Below, piece by piece: positions 1 to 8,650 of a DNA stretch of 64,000 nt (its first letter is position 1; every line of letters begins with the position of its first letter). The notes beneath the pieces were generated by a model. That model was not told where the DNA came from. It saw only the letters and a list, made by a program, of their open reading frames with translations, and ran no database searches. This DNA comes from Georgenia ruanii (GTDB lineage: Bacteria; Actinomycetota; Actinomycetes; Actinomycetales; Actinomycetaceae). Both the position numbers and the translations under genes were made by a program. The stretch lies in contig NZ_VUKE01000001.1 of the NCBI RefSeq assembly GCF_009193175.1, positions 249,089 to 313,088 of the forward strand. Direction: 5' to 3'.

Positions 1-5
1 CACAG

Positions 6-75
6 CGCGACCCGGCCGTCTCACCGGTCGCGTGAGATCCCTCTCAGGGCCGGGACGACCGGTCCAGATCCTGAG
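6..75 (+). promoter_or_regulatory. structured leader upstream of metQ (unclassified)
   Basis: Two inverted repeats lie in the 208 bases before metQ. The first pairs cgcgacc (6-12) with ggtcgcg (26-32). The second pairs ctcagg (43-48) with cctgag (70-75) around an inner gccgg/ccggt stem (49-53/59-63). Methionine importers are often under SAM-sensing leaders, but I cannot see the conserved core of the SAM-I or SAM-IV classes, so no riboswitch is claimed. The element could equally be the end of a terminator from a gene left of the window. Confidence 0.3.
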
Positions 76-208
76 AAACTGGGTGTCCGAAGTCGCTCGC
101 GCCGACACACCGGACGACGCTGGACGTCAACGACGCCCGCTGGGGCGTCCCCTCCCCCACACCGCCGGACCGGCCTGCGCGGGCCCGGACACGAACGAAG
201 GACCACGG

Positions 209-1099
209 ATGAAGAACCCCCTGCGTCGGGCCGCCGCTCTGGCGGCGTCGGCCGTCCTTGCCCTCACGCTGGCCGCCTGCGGCGGCGGCGCCAACGCCGA
301 CGCCGCGAAGGGCAGCGAGGACAACCCGGTCAAGATCGGCGTCGTCGGCTCCTCCGATCCCCAGTGGCCGGTCTTCAAGGACCTGGCCGAGAAGGAGGGG
401 ATCTACGTCGACATCCAGAACTTCTCGGACTACAACCAGCCCAACCCCGCCCTCGCCGACGGCGACCTGGACCTCAACCAGTTCCAGCACATCCTCTACC
501 TCGCCCAGTACAACGAGGCCGACAAGCAGGACCTCACCCCGATCGGGGCGACGGCCGTGTACCCGCTGGGCCTGTACTCCCAGAAGCACAAGTCCGTCGA
601 GGAGATCCCCCAGGGCGGCGAGATCGCCATCCCCAACGACGTGACCAACCAGGCCCGCGCGCTCTTCGTGCTCCAGGAGGCCGGCCTCATCACGCTCAAG
701 GACGGCGCCGGCGTCGTGCCGCAGCCGGCCGACATCGACGCGGCGGCCTCCAAGGTCAAGGTCACCCCGGTGGACGCCAACCAGACCGTGGTCGCCCTGG
801 ACTCGGTGGACGCCTCCATCGTCAACAACGACTTCCTCAAGGACGCCGGACTGGACGCCAACGACGCCCTGTTCGCCGACAGCGCCGAGTCCGAGGGCGC
901 CCGCCCGTACATCAACGTCTGGGTCGCCCGCGCCGCGGACGCCGACAACCCCACCTACACCAAGCTGGTCGAGCTCTTCCACGACCCGGCCGTCACCGAG
1001 GCGGTCAAGGACGCCTCGGGCGGCACGGCGTCCATCGCGGACCAGCCGGCCAGCGAGCTGCAGGACATCCTCACGGAGGTCCAGGGCAGCCTGAAGTGA
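209..1099 (+). CDS. metQ: MetQ/NlpA-family methionine-binding lipoprotein
   Basis: Substrate-binding lipoprotein of the methionine ABC importer, expected to capture methionine outside the membrane and deliver it to MetNI. The 296-residue product begins with a charged n-region and a hydrophobic stretch ending in the lipobox LTLAAC, so the mature protein starts at a lipid-modified cysteine near residue 25. The body carries the NlpA/MetQ pattern (VGSSDPQWPVFKDLAEKEG, then DLDLNQFQH). The start is set by AAGGA six bases before the ATG; the frame is open further upstream but that part is not protein-like. metN and metI follow, separated by a strong hairpin. Other NlpA-type ligands, such as other amino acids, cannot be excluded. 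Confidence 0.93.
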   Translation: MKNPLRRAAALAASAVLALTLAACGGGANADAAKGSEDNPVKIGVVGSSDPQWPVFKDLAEKEGIYVDIQNFSDYNQPNPALADGDLDLNQFQHILYLAQYNEADKQDLTPIGATAVYPLGLYSQKHKSVEEIPQGGEIAIPNDVTNQARALFVLQEAGLITLKDGAGVVPQPADIDAAASKVKVTPVDANQTVVALDSVDASIVNNDFLKDAGLDANDALFADSAESEGARPYINVWVARAADADNPTYTKLVELFHDPAVTEAVKDASGGTASIADQPASELQDILTEVQGSLK

Positions 1100-1107
1100 C
1101 GCCGGTG

Positions 1108-1146
1108 TCAGGGCCGACGGCGGGCGAGCCCCGCCGTCGGCCCTGA
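1108..1146 (+). terminator. hairpin between metQ and metN
   Basis: A perfect 17-bp stem (1108-1124 with 1130-1146) and a 5-base loop lie nine bases after the metQ stop codon. There is no T-run. Its position inside the operon suggests partial termination or protection of the metQ mRNA 3' end, giving more binding protein than transporter core. Just downstream an 18-bp unit (gccaccgaccaccacgac) is repeated at 1161-1178 and 1184-1201. Confidence 0.7.
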
Positions 1147-1219
1147 CCCATCGGACGGACGCCACCGACCACCACGACGAGCCGCCACCGACCACCACGA
1201 CCACCGGGACTAACACCGC

Positions 1220-2263
1220 ATGAGCGAGATCATCCGCCTCGAGGGCGTGCACAAGAGCTTTGGCGAGGGGCCGGGGGCCGTGCACGCCGTCGAGGACGTC
1301 ACCCTGACGATCGACCGGGGCGAGATCTTCGGCGTCATCGGCTACTCCGGCGCCGGCAAGTCGACGCTGGTGCGGCTGATCAACGGCCTGGAGACCGTCA
1401 CCTCCGGGCGCCTGGTGGTCGACGGCGCCGAGATCTCCGCGATGCGCGAGAAGCAGCTGCGGGGGGTGCGCCCCGAGATCGGGATGATCTTCCAGCAGTT
1501 CAACCTCTTCCCCTCCAAGACGGTGGCGGAGAACGTGGCCTACCCGTTGCGCGTGGCCGGCTGGGACAAGGCCCGGCGCGAGGCCCGGGTGGCCGAGCTG
1601 CTGTCCTTCGTGGGCCTGGCCGACAAGGCCCGGGCGCGCCCCACCCAGCTCTCCGGCGGGCAGAAGCAGCGGGTGGGCATCGCCCGGGCGCTGGCCAGCG
1701 AGCCGAAGATCCTCCTCGCCGACGAGGCCACCTCCGCCCTCGACCCCGAGACCACCCGCGACATCCTCGGGCTGCTGCGCTGCGTCAACGCCGAGCTGGG
1801 CATCACGATCGTCGTTATCACCCACGAGATGGACGTCGTCAAGTACCTGTGCCGCCGGGTGGCCGTCATGGAGCGTGGCCGCGTGGTCGAGCTGGGCGAG
1901 GTCTACGACGTCTTCTCCCGCCCCCGGCAGGAGGTCACGCGCCGCTTCGTCGGCACCTCCCTGCGCGACCGTCCCAGCCCGGAGGTCCTCACCCGCCTGG
2001 CCGACACCCACCCCGGGACGCTGGTCACCGTCGGCATCCAGGAGGAGACCGGCTCCTCGGCCCGGCTCATGCGCACGCTCGGTGAGCACCAGGTCGACGG
2101 TGCCATCGTCTACGGCGGCATCACCGAGATCGGCGAGCGGCCCTTCGGGTCCCTCACCCTGGCGCTGACCGGGGAGGACGGCGCCATCCGGCAGGCGCTG
2201 GCCGACCTGAGCACGTACACGACCGTGCAGGAGTACCCCGAGCTCAAGGAGCTGCAGCGATGA
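1220..2263 (+). CDS. metN: MetN methionine ABC transporter ATPase
   Basis: ATP-binding subunit of the MetNIQ importer, working as a dimer on the cytoplasmic face. Of 347 residues, the first ~245 form the ABC domain: Walker A GYSGAGKST at 41-49, a Q-loop (MIFQQFNLFP), signature LSGGQKQR, Walker B ILLADEA and the switch histidine in VITHEMD. Residues from about 265 form a C-terminal NIL regulatory domain (VTVGIQEETGSSARL onward), which in E. coli MetN binds methionine and inhibits transport. That domain distinguishes it from generic amino-acid ABC ATPases. The ATG overlaps nothing upstream, and the stop overlaps the metI start by 4 nt, so the two are translationally coupled. Confidence 0.95.
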   Translation: MSEIIRLEGVHKSFGEGPGAVHAVEDVTLTIDRGEIFGVIGYSGAGKSTLVRLINGLETVTSGRLVVDGAEISAMREKQLRGVRPEIGMIFQQFNLFPSKTVAENVAYPLRVAGWDKARREARVAELLSFVGLADKARARPTQLSGGQKQRVGIARALASEPKILLADEATSALDPETTRDILGLLRCVNAELGITIVVITHEMDVVKYLCRRVAVMERGRVVELGEVYDVFSRPRQEVTRRFVGTSLRDRPSPEVLTRLADTHPGTLVTVGIQEETGSSARLMRTLGEHQVDGAIVYGGITEIGERPFGSLTLALTGEDGAIRQALADLSTYTTVQEYPELKELQR

Positions 2264-2922
2264 AGTTCGACTGGGCGGCGAACTGGCCCCAGTTCGCCGA
2301 GGCCTTCGGGCAGACGATCTACATCGTCGCCATCGCCATGGGCGTGGGCGGCCTGGTCGGGCTGGTGCTCGGGCTGGCGCTGTACACCACCCGCCGGGGC
2401 GGGCTGCTGGAGAACACCGTCGTGTTCACGGTGCTCAACGTGCTCGTGAACTTCATCCGGCCGATCCCGTTCGTCATCTTCCTCACGGCGGTGGGCCCGG
2501 TGACGATCGCGATCACCGGCTCGCGCATCGGCACCGAGGCGTTCATCGTGCCGGCGGCGATCATGGCCTCCTTCGCCACCTCCCGGATCGTCGAGCAGAA
2601 CCTCGTCGCCCTCGACCGCGGCATGATCGAGGCCGCGCGCTCCATGGGCGCCTCGCCGCTGCGGATCATCTTCACGGTGGTCATCCCCGAGGCGCTCGCC
2701 CCGCTGATCCTCGGCTACACCTTCATCTTCGTCGCGGTGGTCGACATGTCCGCACTGGCCGGACTCGTCGGCGGCGGCGGGCTCGGTGACTTCGCGCTGA
2801 CCCAGGGCTACCAGCGCTTCGACTGGGCGGTCACCTGGATCACCGTGCTGGTGATCGTCGCGCTCGTGCAGGTGGTGCAGTTCCTGGGCAACTCCCTCGC
2901 CCGGCGGGTGCTGGGCCGGTAG
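2260..2922 (+). CDS. metI: MetI methionine ABC transporter permease
   Basis: Membrane-spanning subunit of the methionine importer. The 220-residue protein has about five hydrophobic segments and the typical permease EAA loop (ARSMGASPLRIIFTVVIPEA, about residues 127-146) that docks on MetN. FIRPIPFVIF near residue 65 and the glycine-rich LVGGGGLGDFAL are also typical of MetI. The start codon overlaps the metN stop (ATGA). It is the last gene of the metQ-metN-metI unit and is followed by a short gap before a gene on the other strand. Length and topology match the family, with no sign of damage. Confidence 0.95.
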   Translation: MKFDWAANWPQFAEAFGQTIYIVAIAMGVGGLVGLVLGLALYTTRRGGLLENTVVFTVLNVLVNFIRPIPFVIFLTAVGPVTIAITGSRIGTEAFIVPAAIMASFATSRIVEQNLVALDRGMIEAARSMGASPLRIIFTVVIPEALAPLILGYTFIFVAVVDMSALAGLVGGGGLGDFALTQGYQRFDWAVTWITVLVIVALVQVVQFLGNSLARRVLGR

Positions 2923-2982
2923 TGCAACGGCGCGGGACGGCGGACCGCCAAGCGCCGCCGCGGCATCAGAAGAGCCGCGGCA

Positions 2983-3171
2983 TCAGAAGAAGTGGTGGGA
3001 GGCGCCGCGCCCGCGGTCGATGTCCCGGGTGGCCTCACGCAGCGCCTGGGCGATCTCCGGGTCGGCGTCACCGCCGCCGTGCGAGGCCTTGTCGAGCCGG
3101 TGACGCAGGCCGACGCGGGCGCCGATCAGCGCCAGCACCACGAGAACGCCGGCGACGATCCAGTACCCCAC
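2983..3171 (-). CDS. small single-pass membrane protein
   Basis: A 62-residue protein with an N-terminal transmembrane helix (WIVAGVLVVLALIGARVG) and a short, charged, cytoplasm-like tail ending in HHFF. The GTG start at 3171 is chosen because GGGAGGA lies about six bases upstream. Longer in-frame versions would add an arginine-rich, non-protein-like extension. I do not recognise a family and make no functional claim. It converges on metI; a 16-bp direct repeat (gccgcggcatcagaag) occurs at its 3' end and just beyond. Confidence 0.6.
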   Translation of the reverse strand: MGYWIVAGVLVVLALIGARVGLRHRLDKASHGGGDADPEIAQALREATRDIDRGRGASHHFF

Positions 3172-3421
3172 GGCTGATCCTCCCTCTCCGGCGACCGGCC
3201 CGACCATGCGCGGGCGGATGTCATGCCGCACTGTCCCACACCCGCCGCGGGCCCGCCCCCGGCCGCGCCGGCCACGCCCCTCGCGCATACCACTATTCGG
3301 ACGGCGCAAACTCACCTAGGGTCGACAGGGCCGGCTCGACGAGGAGCCGACGCCTGGCTCACCGCCGAGCCGGGGTTGAGCTGGCTCAGCGACGAGCCAG
3401 GGACGACAGGGAGAGCACGGC

Positions 3422-4984
3422 ATGACCCTTCAGGCCGAGAGCAGCACCACGACCGAGACCTCCGGCACCACCTACGCGGCCCCCGGCACCGAGGGCGCCG
3501 TCATGCGCTACGAGAAGCGCTACGACAACTACATCGGCGGCGAGTGGGTCCCGCCGGTCAAGGGCCAGTACTTCGCCAACCCCAGCCCGGTCACCGGCGA
3601 GGTGTTCTGCGAGGTGGCCCGCGGCACCGCCGAGGACATCGAGCTCGCCCTGGACGCCGCGCACAAGGCCGCGCCCGCGTGGGGCAAGACCTCCGCCGCC
3701 GAGCGGGCGCGGATCCTCAACCTCATCGCCGACCGGATCGAGGAGAACCGCGAGAAGCTCGCCGTCGCCGAGACCTGGGACAACGGCAAGCCCGTGCGCG
3801 AGACCCTCGCGGCCGACATCCCGCTCGCCGTCGACCACTTCCGCTACTTCGCCGGGGCGATCCGCGCCCAGGAGGGGTCGATCTCCCAGCTCGACGACGA
3901 CACCGTCGCCTACCACTTCCACGAGCCGCTCGGCGTCGTCGGCCAGATCATCCCGTGGAACTTCCCCATCCTCATGGCCACGTGGAAGCTCGCGCCCGCG
4001 CTGGCCGCCGGCAACGCCGTCGTGCTCAAGCCCGCCGAGCAGACCCCGGCGTCGATCCTCTACCTCATGACCCTCATCGGGGACCTGCTGCCCGCCGGGG
4101 TGCTCAACGTGGTCAACGGCTTCGGCACCGAGGCCGGCCGGCCGCTGGCCTCCTCCCCGCGCATCCGCAAGATCGCGTTCACCGGGGAGACCACCACGGG
4201 CCGGCTGATCATGCAGTACGCCTCCCAGAACCTCATCCCGGTGACGCTCGAGCTGGGCGGGAAGTCCCCGAACATCTTCTTCGACGACGTCATGCGCGCC
4301 GACGACGGCTTCCGGGACAAGGCGCTCGAGGGCTTCACGATGTTCGCGTTCAACCAGGGCGAGGTGTGCACCTGCCCCTCGCGCGCGCTCATCCAGGAGT
4401 CGATCTACGAGGAGTTCATCGACCTGGCGATCGCCCGCACCCGGGCGGTCAAGCGGGGCAACCCGCTCAACACCGAGACGATGATCGGCGCCCAGGCGTC
4501 CTCGGACCAGTTCGAGAAGATCCGCAGCTACCTCGACATCGGCAAGCAGGAGGGCGCCGAGGTGCTCATCGGCGGCGAGGTGGACTCCGTGGAGGGCATC
4601 GCCGGCGGGTTCTACATCCAGCCCACGGTGTTCAAGGGCGAGAACTCCATGCGGATCTTCCAGGAGGAGATCTTCGGGCCGGTGCTCGCGGTGACCACGT
4701 TCAAGGACTACGACGACGCCATCCGCCTCGCCAACGACACCCTGTACGGGCTGGGCGCCGGGGTGTGGTCGCGCGACGGCGACGTCGCCTACCGGGCCGG
4801 CCGGGACATCCAGGCCGGTCGGGTGTGGACGAACACCTTCCACCAGTACCCGGCCCACGCCGCGTTCGGCGGGTACAAGAACTCGGGCGTGGGGCGCGAG
4901 AACCACCTCATGATGCTCGAGCACTACCAGCAGACGAAGAACCTGCTGGTCTCCTACGCCGCCGGCGCGCAGGGCTTCTTCTAA
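3422..4984 (+). CDS. NAD(P)-dependent aldehyde dehydrogenase (AldB/ExaC type)
   Basis: Oxidises an aldehyde to the acid using NAD(P)+. The 520-residue protein has the full ALDH fold: cofactor segment ([19 protein letters not shown]), the general-base glutamate in ELGGKSPN (E277) and the nucleophile in [11 protein letters not shown] (C316, with a second cysteine at 318). The CTC motif and the 39-residue spacing from E277 fit the AldB/ExaC group, which acts on acetaldehyde, chloroacetaldehyde and related short aldehydes. The ATG follows gggagagcacgg. The downstream DUF779 gene is the usual neighbour of this group. The exact substrate cannot be read from sequence. Confidence 0.93.
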   Translation: MTLQAESSTTTETSGTTYAAPGTEGAVMRYEKRYDNYIGGEWVPPVKGQYFANPSPVTGEVFCEVARGTAEDIELALDAAHKAAPAWGKTSAAERARILNLIADRIEENREKLAVAETWDNGKPVRETLAADIPLAVDHFRYFAGAIRAQEGSISQLDDDTVAYHFHEPLGVVGQIIPWNFPILMATWKLAPALAAGNAVVLKPAEQTPASILYLMTLIGDLLPAGVLNVVNGFGTEAGRPLASSPRIRKIAFTGETTTGRLIMQYASQNLIPVTLELGGKSPNIFFDDVMRADDGFRDKALEGFTMFAFNQGEVCTCPSRALIQESIYEEFIDLAIARTRAVKRGNPLNTETMIGAQASSDQFEKIRSYLDIGKQEGAEVLIGGEVDSVEGIAGGFYIQPTVFKGENSMRIFQEEIFGPVLAVTTFKDYDDAIRLANDTLYGLGAGVWSRDGDVAYRAGRDIQAGRVWTNTFHQYPAHAAFGGYKNSGVGRENHLMMLEHYQQTKNLLVSYAAGAQGFF

Positions 4985-5077
4985 ACCGCCGGCGCGCGGT
5001 GTGCCGGGCGCCCGGGGGCTTCGTCCACGCCTCGGGCGCCCGGGCTCCGTCCCGGCCCCCGATCGGAGGGGACGACG

Positions 5078-5644
5078 ATGTCCACCACGCAACGCCCGGC
5101 CGGGACGCCCGCCCCGGCCGCCACCGCACCGCCCGAGCCGCGCGTGGTCGCCCTGCCGGCGGCGATGGAGCTGCTGCGCACGCTGCGCCTGCGCCACGGG
5201 CCGTTGATGATGCACCAGTCCGGTGGCTGCTGCGACGGCTCCTCCCCGATGTGCTACCCCCAAGGCGAGTTCATCGTGGGCGACCGGGACGTGCTGCTCG
5301 GCGTGCTCGACCTGCGCCTGGACGTCGCCGAGGTGGGCCGCGACGCGCCCGGCGACGCCGACGGCGTGCCGGTGTGGATCTCCGGCCCGCAGTTCGACCT
5401 GTGGCAGCACACCCAGCTCGTCCTCGACGTCGTCCCCGGCCGCGGGGCGGGCTTCAGCCTCGAGAGCCCGGAGGGGGTGCGCTTCCTCACGCGCTCCCGC
5501 GTGTTCACCGCCGCCGAGGCGGCGGCGCTGGCGGCCGCGGGCGCCCTGACCGGCGCCGACTGGGAGGACGGCGCCCGGCCCCCGGCGCCCGGCCGGCCTC
5601 AGGTGGTGGCGACCGTGGCGGAGGCCTGCGCGTTCCCGCGCTGA
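5078..5644 (+). CDS. DUF779 protein, aldehyde dehydrogenase partner
   Basis: A 188-residue cytoplasmic protein of the DUF779 family. The family core is plain: LRHGPLMMHQSGGCCDGSSP with cysteines at 51, 52 and 59, then YPQGEF, IGDRDVLLG-like and WISGPQFDLWQHTQLVLDVVPGRGAGFSLE. Family members sit next to AldB/ExaC-type dehydrogenases in many bacteria, as here (94 bases downstream, same strand). No catalytic role has been firmly assigned; the conserved cysteines suggest a metal or redox function, which is inference. The ATG is preceded by GGAGGGG. The last ~35 residues are proline/alanine-rich and probably flexible. Confidence 0.88.
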   Translation: MSTTQRPAGTPAPAATAPPEPRVVALPAAMELLRTLRLRHGPLMMHQSGGCCDGSSPMCYPQGEFIVGDRDVLLGVLDLRLDVAEVGRDAPGDADGVPVWISGPQFDLWQHTQLVLDVVPGRGAGFSLESPEGVRFLTRSRVFTAAEAAALAAAGALTGADWEDGARPPAPGRPQVVATVAEACAFPR

Positions 5645-5824
5645 CCGCGGCCGCCTTCGGGCGGGCGGCGACGGGTTTCCGGGCGGCGGCGCCCGCCCCA
5701 GGTCAGGCGTCTGTGCGCGCTGTGCCCGATGTCACGCCGCGACGGCGGCCCCCGGCTTGGAGGGCCCCCGACCCGTGCGCTAAAGTCATATCTCGCGCCG
5801 GGATGCCACGCGGCACGGCGCCGA

Positions 5825-5897
<73 letters not shown>

Positions 5898-5905
5898 CAG
5901 ACGGT

Positions 5906-5935
5906 CCCCGTCCTGCTCGCAGGGCGGGGATTTTT
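5906..5935 (+). terminator. intrinsic terminator of tRNA-Lys
   Basis: A 10-bp stem (ccccgtcctg 5906-5915 with cagggcgggg 5920-5929, one G-T pair), a 4-base loop and a run of five T at 5931-5935. This is the only clear T-tract terminator in the window. Confidence 0.9.
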
Positions 5936-5999
5936 CGTGCGGCGGCTTTCGCGCCAGGACCTTGGCCTCCCCCGCTCAGCACTCGTGACCCGTCCTCGT

Positions 6000-6500
6000 T
6001 CACCACAGCGCGGCGGCGAGGGTGGCCCATGCCGCCGCGTCGACCTCCCCGCGGGCCCGGGCCACCACCGTTCCGCCCGGATCGACGACCACGGCGTGCA
6101 CCTCCTCGGTCGACGGGATCTGCAACCGGCGGCGGAACGCGCTGACGTCGGTGTAGACGGGGATCGTGCGCGCGAGGATGTCGGGGTCCCGGCTGGCCGC
6201 GACCATCCCGCTCTCGATGAAGCGGCGCGCCGGCTTCCACCCGGTCGACAGCACGGGGAGCTCGACGACGGCGACGGGCATGGGTTTCGCCGCCCCCCGC
6301 GGGGTGGGCGGCACGCCGGCCGCGACCGCCCGGGTGATCCAGCCGTCGACCACCGGCTGCTGCCAGCGCTGGAAGGCCACCAGCACCAGCGTGCGCTCGG
6401 CCGGCAGCTCGGCGGGAAGGGCGATGCGCTCGCCCAGCAGCGAGCGGCCCTCGAGCGCGGGGAAGGTCGGGATCCGTGCCGCGGCCTGCTGGGTGCTCAT
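6000..6500 (-). CDS. conserved hypothetical protein, thioredoxin-fold-like
   Basis: A 166-residue soluble protein without signal peptide. The order of elements (RTLVLVAFQRWQQPVVDGW, MPVAVVELPVLS, TIPVYTDV, HAVVVDPGGTVVARARG) resembles a thioredoxin/peroxiredoxin-like fold and the ATP10-type proteins, but there is no CXXC or peroxidatic cysteine, so a redox role is not supported. The ATG at 6500 has GGAGG five to six bases upstream; extensions beyond it are low-complexity. It is divergent from the FetB-like gene across 229 bases that contain two copies of cgccgcctcggcgcc. Function unknown. Confidence 0.6.
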   Translation of the reverse strand: MSTQQAAARIPTFPALEGRSLLGERIALPAELPAERTLVLVAFQRWQQPVVDGWITRAVAAGVPPTPRGAAKPMPVAVVELPVLSTGWKPARRFIESGMVAASRDPDILARTIPVYTDVSAFRRRLQIPSTEEVHAVVVDPGGTVVARARGEVDAAAWATLAAALW

Positions 6501-6729
6501 CGCGCCTCCGTCGGTGCTCGTCCCCCGGGTCTCTGCGCCCTGCGCCCAGGGTGCCGCCTCCGCGCCCGACGCGCCACGCTTGTCGCCGCCTCGGCGCCCA
6601 ACCGTCAGGCGCGTCGCCGCCTCGGCGCCGGAGGCGCCAGCGGTGCGCCGGCCCGCGCGGCGACGTACGGTATCTGCGCGCTCCTCGGCACCGGCGTGGT
6701 GTGAGTCGCCGCAGACCGGAGGAGGCCCC

Positions 6730-7557
6730 GTGAGTCCCGAGGACATCGCCCTGCTCGTGCGCACCGCGGTCGGCCTGGCCGTCCTCGTTGCCCTGACCAT
6801 CGGGCTGCAGCACTGGCGGCGCCTGCCGCTCGGGGTCCGCCCGCTCACCGCCGTGCTGCGCGCGACGCTGCAGCTCGGCGTGATCGCCCTCGTGCTGCGC
6901 GGCGTGCTGACCTTCCCCGCCCTGGTCGTCGCGTTCGTCGCCCTCATGCTCACGACGGCGTCCCTCACCTCCGGCGCCCGCCTGCGCGAGCTGTGGGCCG
7001 GGCGCCGGGCAGCCCTGGCCGGCGTGCTCGCCGGGGGCATCGCCGCGACCGGGCTCGTCCTGGCGCTCGGCCTGGTGCCGTTCGACGCGCGCAACATCGT
7101 CGCCGTCGGCGGGATCCTCATCGGCAACTCCATGTCCGCCGCCACCCTGTCCGGACGCAACTTCCGCACCATGGCCCTCGCGCGCGCCGGCGAGGTGGAG
7201 GGCTGGCTCGCCCTGGGCGCCCCGCCGCGCACCGCCTACGCCGACATCGCCCGCCGCGCCGTCCACGAGGCGCTGCTGCCCACCATCGACCAGACCCGTT
7301 CCACCGGGCTGGTCACCCTCCCCGGCGCGTTCGTCGGCGCGCTGTTCGGCGGCGCGAACCCCGTCGAGGCCGCCCGGTTCCAGCTCGTCGTGCTGGCGGG
7401 GATCATGCTCACCCAGACGATCACGGGGCTGACCGTCGCCCGGATCCTCTCCGCCTCCCCCGTCCTGCCCGTCGCGGCCGCCACGCCCGCCGCCGTGCCC
7501 CCGCCCGGGCCGCGCTCGCCGCGCGAGCCGCACCGCCCGCGGGCCCACGGCGGCTGA
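6730..7557 (+). CDS. UPF0014/FetB-family ABC transporter permease
   Basis: A 275-residue integral membrane protein with about seven hydrophobic segments, matching the UPF0014 family whose characterised member FetB of E. coli exports iron with the ATPase FetA. Recognisable blocks are ATLQLGVIALVLRGVL, VGGILIGNSMSAATLSGRNF, EALLPTIDQTRSTGLVTLPG and MLTQTITGLTVARIL. The GTG start follows GGAGGAGG. No FetA-like ATPase is adjacent, so a partner must be encoded elsewhere or the ligand differs. The neighbouring peroxiredoxins would fit a shared role in iron or peroxide stress, but that is inference from position. Confidence 0.85.
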   Translation: MSPEDIALLVRTAVGLAVLVALTIGLQHWRRLPLGVRPLTAVLRATLQLGVIALVLRGVLTFPALVVAFVALMLTTASLTSGARLRELWAGRRAALAGVLAGGIAATGLVLALGLVPFDARNIVAVGGILIGNSMSAATLSGRNFRTMALARAGEVEGWLALGAPPRTAYADIARRAVHEALLPTIDQTRSTGLVTLPGAFVGALFGGANPVEAARFQLVVLAGIMLTQTITGLTVARILSASPVLPVAAATPAAVPPPGPRSPREPHRPRAHGG

Positions 7558-7650
7558 CCGCGTCGCCACCCCGAGCCGCACATAACCGTCCAATCACGTC
7601 CGGTGGTGCGAAGATGGGGACCGAAACCGCCCGACGACCTGGAGCCGAAG

Positions 7651-8148
7651 ATGACGCGCCTGCAGCCGGCCAACCTCGCCCCCGACTTCACCCTGCCGGT
7701 CGCCGGCGGCGGCCAGATCGGGCTCGCCGACCTCCGGGCCCGTGGCGAGCGCGGCGTGATCGTCTACTTCTACCCCAAGGCCGCCACGCCCGGCTGCACC
7801 ACCGAGGCGTGCGACTTCCGCGACAGCCTCGCCGCCCTGGGCGGCGCCGGCTACGCCGTCGTCGGCATCTCGGCCGACCCGCTCCAGGACCTCGAGGCCT
7901 TCGCCGCCGACCAGCGCCTGACCTTCCCCCTCGCCTCCGACCGCGACCACGCCGTCGCCGAGGCCTACGGCACGTGGGGGCCGGTGACCTTCGGTGGTCG
8001 CACCTTCGACGGCGTGCACCGCTCGACGTTCGTCGTCAACCCGGACGGCACCCTGCGCAGCGCCCAGTACGACGTCGACCCCGTCGGGCACGTCGCCGCG
8101 CTGCGCCGCGACCTCGGGATCGACCAGCCCGCCCCCACCCAAGCCTGA
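7651..8148 (+). CDS. Bcp/PrxQ-type peroxiredoxin, copy 1
   Basis: Thiol peroxidase reducing H2O2 and organic hydroperoxides. The 165-residue protein has the AhpC/TSA fold with the PrxQ/Bcp signature PGCTTEACDFRD: peroxidatic cysteine C49 and resolving cysteine C54, the atypical 2-Cys spacing. Other conserved parts are FYPKAATPGC, GISADPLQDL and TFPLASD. The ATG at 7651 is taken because GGAG lies about seven bases upstream and the sequence before it is not family-like. A closely similar gene follows after 12 bases, evidently a tandem duplication. Confidence 0.9.
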   Translation: MTRLQPANLAPDFTLPVAGGGQIGLADLRARGERGVIVYFYPKAATPGCTTEACDFRDSLAALGGAGYAVVGISADPLQDLEAFAADQRLTFPLASDRDHAVAEAYGTWGPVTFGGRTFDGVHRSTFVVNPDGTLRSAQYDVDPVGHVAALRRDLGIDQPAPTQA

Positions 8149-8160
8149 TCGGAGACCCTC

Positions 8161-8637
8161 GTGCCGCGTCTCGCCCCGGGCGACCCCGCCCCGGCCTTCA
8201 CCCTGCCCGCCGCCGACGGCGGCGAGGTCTCCCTCGCCGCGCTGCGCCAGTCCGCCGACCGCGGCGTCGTCGTGTACTTCTACCCCGCCGCCGCCACCCC
8301 CGGCTGCACCAAGGAGGCGTGCGACTTCCGCGACAGCCTGGCCTCCCTCCAGGGCGCCGGGTACGCCGTCGTCGGCATCTCCCCCGACGGCGTGCAGAAG
8401 CTGGCGACGTTCGCCGCCGACGAGGGCCTGACCTTCCCGCTGGCCTCGGACACCGAGCACCAGGTGCTCGAGGCCTACGGCGCGTGGGGCGAGAAGAAGA
8501 ACTACGGGCGCACCTACACCGGGGTCATCCGCTCCACCGTCGTCGTGGACCCGGACGGCGCGGTGTCCCTCGCCCAGTACAACGTCCGCGCCACCGGCCA
8601 CGTCGCCCGGCTGCGCAAGCTGCTCGGCGTGGACTGA
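8161..8637 (+). CDS. Bcp/PrxQ-type peroxiredoxin, copy 2
   Basis: Second thiol peroxidase, 158 residues, GTG start with ggag just upstream, 12 bases after copy 1. Cysteines C49 and C54 fall at the same positions as in copy 1 within PGCTKEACDFRD, and most of the fold aligns block by block (VVYFYPAAATPGC, YAVVGIS, TFPLASD, GHVARLRKLLGVD). The copies differ most after residue 100 (WGEKKNYGRTYTG here, a form typical of Bcp; WGPVTFGGRTFDG in copy 1), so they may differ in partner or substrate. Co-transcription with copy 1 is likely. Confidence 0.92.
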   Translation: MPRLAPGDPAPAFTLPAADGGEVSLAALRQSADRGVVVYFYPAAATPGCTKEACDFRDSLASLQGAGYAVVGISPDGVQKLATFAADEGLTFPLASDTEHQVLEAYGAWGEKKNYGRTYTGVIRSTVVVDPDGAVSLAQYNVRATGHVARLRKLLGVD

Positions 8638-8650
8638 CCGGGGTCAGTCC
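8631..8650. terminator. palindrome spanning both stop codons
   Basis: ggactgacc (8631-8639) and ggtcagtcc (8642-8650) form a near-gapless palindrome that contains the stop codons of the peroxiredoxin gene (plus strand) and of the membrane-protein gene (minus strand). It may act as a compact two-way transcription end. Confidence 0.5.

Noticed and set aside
1-208. SAM riboswitch before metQ
   Set aside because: The hairpins do not carry the conserved core bases of SAM-I, SAM-II or SAM-IV that I can recall, so only a structured leader is reported.
44-2089. 681-codon open frame on the minus strand opposite metQ-metN
   Set aside because: It is the antisense shadow of two well-identified genes in very GC-rich DNA; its translation is Gly/Val/Asp-biased with no family pattern.
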